64,000 bases of DNA from Mugil cephalus (lineage: Eukaryota; Chordata; Actinopteri; Mugiliformes; Mugilidae): positions 19,562,697-19,626,696 of the forward strand of contig NC_061774.1 in assembly GCF_022458985.1 (NCBI RefSeq), given 5' to 3'. A program made the position numbers and the translations under genes. The notes under the pieces were generated by a model. That model made no database searches. It was not told the origin of the DNA and was given only the letters and a program-made list of their open reading frames with translations. Of the stretch, positions 47,899 through 64,000 are shown piece after piece; position 1 is the first letter of the stretch; each line of letters starts with the position of its first letter.

Positions 47899-49550
47899 CT
47901 ACGGATGAGGATTCTCTGAAATCCTCAGCAATGGGGAGCTGAAGTTGGATGAGCAGGGCACCAAGTTGTGGGTGTTCATATAGCTGATTTTATTGCCGCT
48001 GTTTCCTGAGTCCTCCAGACCTGCCTCCAAAGAGTCTGGCCCCTGCGACAGACAGCTCGGCTGCGGCAGTGGCACCAGGTCCTGCAGGAGGCTGTTCTCC
48101 AGGTGGGAGTTGCATCGAGCCAAGTTGTCAGTCAGATGCTGCATGTACACCTCCTCCAGCTGTTTCTCCAGCAGCCCGTTCAGCACCGAGTTAGACATGG
48201 GCTCCAGTCCTGATCCAGGCAGATCCAGGCTGATGTTCTCGCTGTCCCCCATTACCAGATAGCCCTGGTCTGGTATCGATGAAAGTGGGTCACCCTGTGG
48301 CTCCTGCTGGCCTGCACTTATTGGGCGAAGGCAAGCTTCGGGTACGGGAGGCTGAATGAAATAATCGGGCTGGTTGACACTGATGCGAGGCACGTTGTGT
48401 GAGATGCGACCCGAGTCAGCCACCTGCAGGTCTGGATACTGTTCCAGGAGGCTGCAGTCTTCTACATAGACAGGATGTATCGCAAGGGCAGGAGAACTCC
48501 CAGGGATCAAGAGACCTACATGATCATGAGGGAACACTTTCAGTCCACGGGCTGGGTTGGAGTCTAGCTCTTCCTGGTTTGGCCCTGATTGCATGAAATA
48601 AACTGGTTACTGTTTGCTTTTTTTCATGAAAATATTCCAAAATGAATCAAGTTTGAATGTTAAAAATCACTCGATACCAGTGGGTAGTTTCAATCCTGTG
48701 ATTGTTTTAACATTAAGGTTAAAACATGGGTATTCACACCCAGTGTTAGATGAAATAAACTGTTGTTTTGAAGCTATTGCATATTCATTCAAAACTGATT
48801 AAACTGATTCTTGTAGCCCCAAACCATTAAGAAGATATTATATATACAGACATAGTCTTCTGCACCCCTGTGTTCTAGCTCACTCAGGTTTGGCCCTGAC
48901 TGCAGGAAATAAAGCTTAGAAAATAAGGCTATTTTCAGTTTTGCTTGTGTTTCCTCTATGAAATATACATTTTCACACTGTTTCTATTCAGAGGGTTGTT
49001 TCAATGCCGTGTTAGTGTTTTACAATTAAAATCAACTTAAGTACGGTTATTCTGTTGTATCAGAGTTTTAAACAAGACGACAGGGTGAGTATCCAATCAC
49101 GTAGAATATATAAAACTGTTTAAAATGAGACCAATTGTCTCACACAACCCATTGTCCTTGTCGCTTTTTCACTCAGGCACTCAGTACAGTTTGTGCGTTG
49201 AGTAATTTTTTGGCCCTGTGATTTTTAGTGTGCGGGCATCTGAAAAAAGAGGAACCATTTCCGTTGGAGGAAACTGGACTGTACCAACGCAAAGCTACGA
49301 CATGAAGCAAGCAGGGGTATATAAATTTCACATCAGGCTCGAGTTTCAACATTTTCGTTAGGTAACAGCGATGAGCCCTCTTACCTTCAGTTGAATGCCT
49401 CCGCGGGTCTGCGCAGCTCAAGTCAGATGGCGTACAGTTGAACGGGTCAGCACAATAAGGGTTTGTCTGCAATTTCTTTCGCTTGGATGTGGATACAACC
49501 TTTCTCTCCTCCCTGTAGCAAAGCGTGCGGAGAAAACCTTCGGCCAGCAT
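47899..49550 (-). CDS. tasl: TASL, TLR adaptor interacting with SLC15A4
   Basis: TASL (CXorf21) sits on the endolysosome bound to SLC15A4 and, after TLR7/8/9 signalling, recruits and activates IRF5. Two coding exons: 49,385-49,550 and 47,899-48,584, joined in phase 1 (donor GAAG|GTAAGA, acceptor CAATCAG|GGCC). They give 283 aa; human has 301. The N-terminus MLAEGFLRTLCY parallels human MLSEGYLSGLEYW, the segment that inserts into SLC15A4. Residues 186-212 (SNSVLNGLLEKQLEEVYMQH) match the conserved helix (human SNAVLNEYLEQKVVELYKQY). The C-terminus ends SSPLLRISENPHP: an LxIS core of the pLxIS motif, serine about residue 278, the site kinases phosphorylate to dock IRF5. The middle is low-complexity and poorly conserved, as in the family. 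The gene is unusual in having part of its exon 2 start duplicated in the intron. The assignment rests on both terminal motifs and the helix. Confidence 0.88.
48853..48915 (-). repeat. Duplicate of the tasl intron/exon 2 boundary
   Basis: In the tasl intron the minus strand reads TTTATTTCCTGCAGTCAGGG then CCAAACCTGAGTGAGCTAGA, closely matching the true exon 2 acceptor about 307 bp downstream (TTTATTTCATGCAATCAGGG then CCAAACCAGGAAGAGCTAGA). The similarity continues into the flanking intron on the plus-strand side (for example GTTTCAATCCTGTG versus GTTTCAATGCCGTG). It is therefore a tandem duplication with a usable-looking splice acceptor, reading open for about 18 codons after it. Confidence 0.7.
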
Positions 49551-49637
49551 GGCTCAGCGTGACCCGTCCTCTTTCTCCTGTTTTCGTCCTCTTTTGCACT
49601 AATAACACAGTGGTGTTCTGATCATGAAGTACGTGTC

Positions 49638-49648
49638 GTTTCACTTCT
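49638..49648 (-). promoter_or_regulatory. IRF/ETS-IRF-like site upstream of tasl
   Basis: About 90 bp upstream of the tasl start codon the minus strand reads AGAAGTGAAAC. This is close to the ETS-IRF composite consensus GGAANNGAAA and to half an ISRE. A GC box (GCGGGGCGTGG) lies 25-35 bp further upstream at 49,671-49,682. This fits expression in immune cells, but it is a short match and unproven. Confidence 0.4.
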
Positions 49649-49682
49649 GCAACTGAGAACTGGCCTCCTCCACGCCCCGCTA

Positions 49683-51340
49683 CACACTTCCTTTATTAAT
49701 CTATAACTGAAAATCACTGTTGTAAAAAACATAAACGGTACATTTACACAAACAATACAAGTTGTGAAAAGGTGACGTTAACACAACCAGAGGTCTTCAG
49801 ATCCAAAAATTAAGCTCTACATGTTTCATGAGTCACTGCTTTTAAAGTAGAAGACTACGGAAAAGACAGTTTCAGGCGTTTATTTATAGTTGTATAGTTC
49901 TGTGGCATCCCACCTTGAGGTCAGACCCACACGGTAAAAACATCTGCCTCATCTGATTGATGAGGCAGAGAAAGACAGAAATCTGTTCTGCTTTTTGTAT
50001 TCAAGTTTATGGAATTTTCTCAGTGCTTTTTTTGAAACATTTGCAGAATTCAATGGATTTTCCCCTCAATTGGTCATTTAAAGGAGATCAGGAGATGTTC
50101 TCTCTTTCCTTCGGTTTAATATTTAATCAGTGTAAGTCGTGCACGTCCAATAATCCTTAAAGTTATAGACTCTGAGTAAAAACATTAAACATTATTGCAG
50201 TACACAAACTGGAAACACATGGCTTTTATTACTGATGTTATGACTGAATGTAGCTCTCTGTCTTTTGGTTTCATGCCACCATAATCACCTTGTTTACATT
50301 GATCGTAGAACTTGAGGCATTCAGTTGTGATTGGGAACTTGGGATCCTTCGAGTAGAGAAATCTGATTTTGAGATGTTCTTCTGAGTAGCTCAGATAAAG
50401 TTTCGTAAACCCAACTTCCAATTGTTACATAATTTATTATCCAGCACATCTCTCCTAAAGGGACTAAATCTTTCTTTTATTGTTCTTGATGTAATAAAAC
50501 ACTAGAAGACATAACCTTTGTCACATTTTTGTTCTTTAATTCTTCTATTTCTTCAGTTGAGCAAACTACATGTTCACCAGTGTGACAAAGCAAAGTCGGA
50601 TGCGGCCATGTTTTTGTTTGTTTTCACCACTTTGTGAACTGCTGCTCACACATGCTGGTCAAAGATGAGGCGTTCAGGCTCAATACATTGCAGTTCCATT
50701 GGATGAGGCAGTACAGTAGTTGCAGGCACATCCACCAAATGTAAAATGTGGTTTAAAATGCAAATGACCTCAAAGGGAGCTATAGTTGCAGTGAGTGGTG
50801 CTCATTGTACCACAGTTTTATTTTTAAACTATTCTCAAGCTTATTGTGTGTTTTTATTTGATGCTTTTTAATGTAAAAAATAAATAAATAAATAAAATAC
50901 ACTTTAAGAACAAGCGCCTGTAACTGCAAATCATTTTTGCTTGCCTAGAACAGGTCCTTGGAGTCCTGTGGGGTACGCCATGTTTCTGCTGTAGGCCAGA
51001 TAAGAGATATTAACAAGATATTGTTGTTTTGATACTAAAATGGTGTCTTGAACTTAGTGGAACTACAGTAAGTAACTACTGGTTCTGTACAATATGTTCT
51101 CCTACACACCTGGAAAATTTCAGTCTGAAACCCCACCACTAGATGTCACTACATTCTACACAACGGTCCTTTAATTATAGCTGAGTAGAAATATTCCTAA
51201 ATAATAAAGTAAGTAAAAATGTACAAATGCCTTAAAATCATACTTTAAAATCATTCTGCATAGGGGAGAGTCACTCACTCTATGACATGCCTGTCTCTTT
51301 CTATGTATGTACATGGCCTCAGCATCATAGGTTTTAATAC
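49683..51340. other. Intergenic stretch between tasl promoter and sh3bgrl
   Basis: No supported gene. (AATA)n near 50,878-50,896. The segment 50,930-51,175, with GAAACCCCACCACTAGATGTCACTA, resembles a common fish interspersed repeat whose family I cannot name. Confidence 0.45.
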
Positions 51341-51388
51341 AAAGTCCCTTCTGAAAGTATTCAGACCCCTTCATTCTTTTCTCACTTT
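51341..51388. mobile_element. Tc1-like terminal repeat fragment
   Basis: The sequence CCCTTCTGAAAGTATTCAGA followed by CCCCTTCATTCTTTTCTCAC is very like the terminal inverted repeat of fish Tc1-like transposons (SYCTTNNGAAAGTATTCRGNCCCCTT...). No matching transposase or second end adjoins it, because another element starts directly after. Confidence 0.55.
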
Positions 51389-52382
51389 ATAGACCCCTTC
51401 ATGGCGTCACTGTGACGTCACACTGTTAACTGGAGGCAAAACAGAGGGAGGCTTGAGATGAACTCTGTCACTTTCAACCATGAAAATATCATCTTGCTGT
51501 ATTCTTTGGTGCCAAAACCAAAAGATCAAAAACAATAACTTGTTAGTACTAAGTTTTATCATTTGCTAGCCACTGCCAGTCATAGACAACTTTGGTTTGG
51601 CTTTGGCGATTAAAAGAAAGGATTGGAGTGAGACAATTAACAATGTGCACACTTCTTATCAGATAAGATTAATATATAATGCATCATCAGTTTCAGCATG
51701 GATGACGTTATCGATTAGAATAAACCATGACTGCAATTACGTTAAGATAATGCTTATTTGGGGAATTCTTGTTACATGTCGATGCTAATGCTAACTGCTA
51801 GGTAACGCAACGATAGTTACGTGTTTCAGGAGTGTCCAAGCAGAAGTGGCATTTAGTTACTTCACAGTGTCACACCTTCCACAGTGTTTCCACTTTCACT
51901 TTCTGGATGAACGATTTGAAAAATGACATTAAGTTAATACTTAGTAAGGGGATTCTTGTTACACGTTAATTGTAATGCTAACTGAGAGCTAACATAACGC
52001 TAGTTACGTGTTTCAGGGGTGCCCAAGCACAAGTTGCACTTACTACGTAACTCTCCACAGTGGTTCCACTTAGTTGTGTTACTCTTGTTATATCTTTGTT
52101 GGAGAGGCTTCACTTGATAAAGACAGACCAGACTCTGTCCCCTCTGTGTCCTCCTTTGGTCAAATCGTGAATGAGAGTGTAGGGGTAGGTGAATATATTC
52201 TCATCAGTCAGAGTCAACTTTTAAATAGTACCCACTATTTACCCGTGTATTAGTATTTTTTCTAAAATATGCGCCAAAACAGTCCATTGAAATATGATAA
52301 CCGTTGTTTACAGGCTATAGTGTTTGAGATGTTTGGCATCCAGTTTAGCCCCGCCCCTCAAAAGCTGCGAAGGGGTCCATAG
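51389..52382. mobile_element. Probable non-autonomous DNA element (~1 kb) with internal duplication
   Basis: The left end reads ATAGACCCCTTCATGGCGTC and the right end, reversed, reads ATGGACCCCTTCGCAGC, so an 11-12-bp terminal inverted repeat is shared with one mismatch. Inside, a segment of about 120 bp (51,740-51,860) is repeated at 51,930-52,050 with roughly 190-bp spacing: both have GATTCTTGTTACA/GAATTCTTGTTACA, AATGCTAACTG, GTTACGTGTTTCAGG and GCCCAAGCA/GTCCAAGCA. No transposase is seen. The superfamily was not determined, and TA flanks are possible. Confidence 0.5.
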
Positions 52383-53243
52383 TTTTACAAATTTGCTTCT
52401 AAACTTATAAATCTGGCATCATTTATTCCACATTTTACTCTCAGCTATGTATTATGACAAAGAGAATGTTTTTAGGAGTTTGGGCAAATTTGGTAAACAT
52501 CATAATTCTGTGCTTACAAGCTAAGTAGCAGTATTGAGACTTCTTAAATTTGAAATCTTCCAGGTTTTGGAAATATCAGTACCTGATCTAGTTCTTGAAC
52601 AAGTATTGACCCATCAGACAGAGTATTCTTCCTCATTCTTTAAATAAAAACTCAAAGCGGGTTATATGTTTTACTCCGACTGCTCTACCGTAAAGGCTTG
52701 GACTGATGAGGTGCTGCAGACATGGCTTTCCTTTAGAAACATTTCAACATCTCTGTAGGAGACTTCCGAACCTCTGTTAGACTTGATTTATATGCTCCGA
52801 GACTCAGAGATTTCCAGGTTTAGGGTTCTCATCGAGGCATTCATCAAGGCCTCTGTGCTCACGGGAACACTCAAAGTGTTCAACATTATTTTATATCCTT
52901 CCCCAGATATATGCCTCACTGCATTTTTATTGTGGGTGTCTCCAGTTATTTGAACGTTTCTAAGCTATGTTCAATCCATTTAGTTTGCCACAGGGGGATG
53001 ATATTCGGGTTCAACACACTTAAACAATTATCAAGACAATTTGAAAGCCAGAGCTAAAGTGAGAGTTTATTCTTTCTGATGGATATTCTCAAAATGTGTT
53101 TTCACTTAATGAAAATATTTTATTTATTCTAAACTAACACGATAAACAGGATAAAGAGCTCTAAACGTCGACTGATTAGATCCTGAAGGAACCGCTAATC
53201 ACATTCACTCAAAGAACAATCACATTCTGTCAAATTAAAGTTA
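52383..53243. other. Intergenic stretch downstream of sh3bgrl
   Basis: Unique AT-rich sequence with no supported exon or repeat family. Confidence 0.5.
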
Positions 53244-54206
53244 TTTATTGTACATAGAAAATAACAGTATGTTACGAGGATTGTATTTATTTCAGATTTG
53301 TCTGACTGCATCGAGAGTCATCTTTTTTTTTTTTTTCCATCTCATTTCTGATTTATTTCTGAGAAGACAATGGTACCATCTTACGCAAGACAGGGAATAC
53401 CAGCACAACGTCAAACAGGATTCTTATAGCAAAAAGCAACAGCTATCTAACTTCCCTTAAAAACAAGAAAAAAAAAGAGCAAATACAAATTCCATTTCAC
53501 ATCCCTCTGTGTTTTCAAACTTTTGCATTTTGGCATGAATTATCTTTTTTCTTTTAAACATACATCATCTTGTAGAAAACATTTGCTATTAAAACAGCAT
53601 TAAGACAATATAAGTAAATAAAACACAGAGAATAAGATTGTAATAGATGCGTTTTACAGAAGGTGCTGCAGTATTGGCGATGACATAACACAGTGTTTCC
53701 AGCATTTAAGACTTCTGTTGTTTAAACCTGTCAAGTTAAATAAATGACGATCACGTTTTATGGTCTAACGTTAACACGGATGCCGTTCTGTTGGTCTGAT
53801 GATGAATCTGTGTTACACAATATTGCGTCTGGTGACGTGTTCTCAAAAGGGGAAGCTACACGTTCATCCCTAATGGTAGATTGACATGTCATTAGGCCAA
53901 TAGGCTTAGCAGGCTGAGGTTAACGGGAGGAAGCGGAGCTGTTTTTAGATATACCCATAATCCTCTGCTCTGGCACCTCCTTTCACTACTGCTGGCAAGG
54001 CACAGCTGAACACGGATTAATAAAAACAAATAAACATACTGGAAAAAAGTAAATTGAAACGGTCCACATATTTAAAAGCTGAGTGATGTGCTGCTTCTTT
54101 TATTTTTACTTATTTTTTTCTTCCTGGGTCTAATCCAGGTCAGGCTGCGTCCAGGTCTGGGTCTAGGGAGGGCCTGAGGTCTCAGGTAGAAACAAGTGTC
54201 ATGCTG
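53244..54206 (-). other. Probable sh3bgrl 3' UTR
   Basis: The stretch after the stop codon carries AATAAA signals on the minus strand at 54,099-54,104 (near) and 53,244-53,249 (far). If the far signal is used, the 3' UTR is about 1 kb. This is inference from signals only. Confidence 0.45.
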
Positions 54207-62977
<8,771 letters not shown>

Positions 62978-63260
62978 GTTATATCCCTGATGCTCTCCGG
63001 TAAGCAGCGGTCGGTTGCACTGCTCCTGGCAGACACTTTGCAAGCTGGAGGCTGAGCAGTCAAGACAAAGAGCGAACAGCGACTAACTTCCAATGCTGAA
63101 ATGTCTGGATGTCTGTTGTGGGCAGCGCAGGCTATCTGCGCAAATGCTCCAGTTCTCAGCACTGGATGGAGCTTTGCATTCCTCCTCCGCCTCCACTCCG
63201 CCTCCCCGCCCCTTCCAGTCTCTCACCCTCTCTCTCTCTCTCACTCACTCACTCACTCGC
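62978..63260 (-). promoter_or_regulatory. sh3bgrl 5' UTR and probable promoter
   Basis: Upstream of the start codon (minus strand) the sequence becomes GC-rich, with GGGGCGGGGAGGCGG-type GC boxes at about 63,194-63,212 and a GA-rich tract (63,225-63,260). No TATA box is evident, consistent with a broadly expressed gene. The start site was not determined. Confidence 0.45.
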
Positions 63261-63479
63261 TGTAGATAGTAGCTAAAAACACACACTCCCAGACACGTAC
63301 GCGCGCACGCACACAGAAGCAAGCGGCCCGTCAAGATGGCAACACAACGGGGCGATGTTGTATGAATATTTAGGCATCGACCCCTTTGTCTGCAAGCCAG
63401 ACACCGGCTATTGTTCTCCAACACTGAATTAAATGTGCACCGTTGCAGGTGTTCTGGTAAACGCCTGCTCCACAGGGGC

Positions 63480-63503
63480 ATGTGTGTGTGTGTGTGTGTG
63501 CGT
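63480..63503. repeat. TG microsatellite
   Basis: (TG)n of about ten units followed by CGTGCGTGG. Confidence 0.9.
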
Positions 63504-63589
63504 GCGTGGTGGGGATCAACAATATAATCTGCTGTGATTTATTTAATATTTTTTTTTGGAACACTTTCTGGGCGCTTTTGTGTAACAGC

Positions 63590-64000
63590 ACAGCCTCTGG
63601 AAGGAGGCGAAGTCTCGATCAGCCTTCCCTTCCAGTAGACGGGCTTTGTGGGCCCCCTGCAGGCGTCTGGAGAAGGCGACGCACAGGCTTTTCCCCCTGA
63701 AACGAATTTAGGAAAGCCGACTGACAAACAAGAAAAAAAAAATGTGTCGGTAGAGGAGTGGGCGCCATATTGGACTCCAGCGCGGAGTGAATTTTTATGG
63801 TGACATTTGTTACACCGCTGACCGCTGCAGATGTGAGCGCCGGTTGTTTAAACACAAGCCAGCGAGGATGCATGGCTTTACACGGGGGGCATGTCGCCCT
63901 GCCGTCCGGGGCCCTGTGCAACGAGGCGTGCGGGCCCGGCCGCGCGGCCTCTCTCGCGCACCGACACCGGCGCTCTGGCGTGAAGGCAACATGTCCTCGG
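63590..64000. promoter_or_regulatory. CpG-rich region at window edge, possible promoter of a further gene
   Basis: CpG density rises sharply to the end of the window (GGCCCGGCCGCGCGGCC near 63,930), while the rest of the window is CpG-poor. On the plus strand an ATG in fair context (GGCAACATGTCCTCGG) lies at 63,991, ten bases before the edge. A first exon may begin here on the plus strand, divergent from sh3bgrl. Only four codons are visible, so no product can be named. Confidence 0.35.

Noticed and set aside
47993-48262. Plus-strand open frame opposite tasl exon 2
   Set aside because: Antisense shadow of the tasl coding exon.

Overview
The window looks like nuclear DNA of a ray-finned (teleost) fish. 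The genes are split by GT-AG introns, there are eukaryotic tRNA genes (one with an intron), and the interspersed repeats are fish-type hAT, Tc1/mariner and tRNA-SINE copies. Long CA/TG microsatellites are also common. There is no operon structure, no CRISPR array, and no bacterial or viral gene that I can see. All products are inferred by reading the translated exons against remembered vertebrate families; no search was run.

Layout. Positions 1-32,270 are a gene desert without any convincing multi-exon protein gene. The desert holds a tandem tRNA-Leu(TAG) cluster (14.7-16.4 kb), a tRNA-Arg(TCT) gene with an intron (19.0-19.1 kb, minus strand), one orphan exon-like segment (16,705-16,789), a tRNA-derived SINE and three hAT-like non-autonomous elements. 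It also has several high-complexity, TAATTA-rich blocks that look like conserved enhancers. Four protein genes follow, all on the minus strand: tmem182 (36,344 to 32,273), slc9a2 (42,864 to 37,056), tasl (49,550 to 47,899) and sh3bgrl (62,977 to 54,207). Each assembles into a complete reading frame with matching splice phases (248, 713, 283 and 115 codons). The right edge (about 63.2-64.0 kb) is CpG-rich and probably holds the sh3bgrl promoter and perhaps the start of a further gene.

Context. slc9a2 followed by tmem182 and then a gene desert matches human 2q12 (SLC9A2, MFSD9, TMEM182, desert, POU3F3) in order and orientation, except that MFSD9 is not between them here. TASL and SH3BGRL are X-linked in humans, so the 42.9-47.9 kb interval joins two blocks that are separate in mammals. 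The genes do not form one pathway: NHE2 exchanges Na+ for H+ at the plasma membrane, TMEM182 is a claudin-like muscle membrane protein, TASL is the lysosomal TLR7/8/9-IRF5 adaptor, and SH3BGRL is a small thioredoxin-fold protein.

I did not find a clearly new biological system. The points most worth a second look are the fish TASL gene with its duplicated intron/exon boundary and IRF-like promoter site, the tRNA-Leu array with a third unit that has lost most of its tRNA, the orphan exon at 16.7 kb, and the synteny junction.
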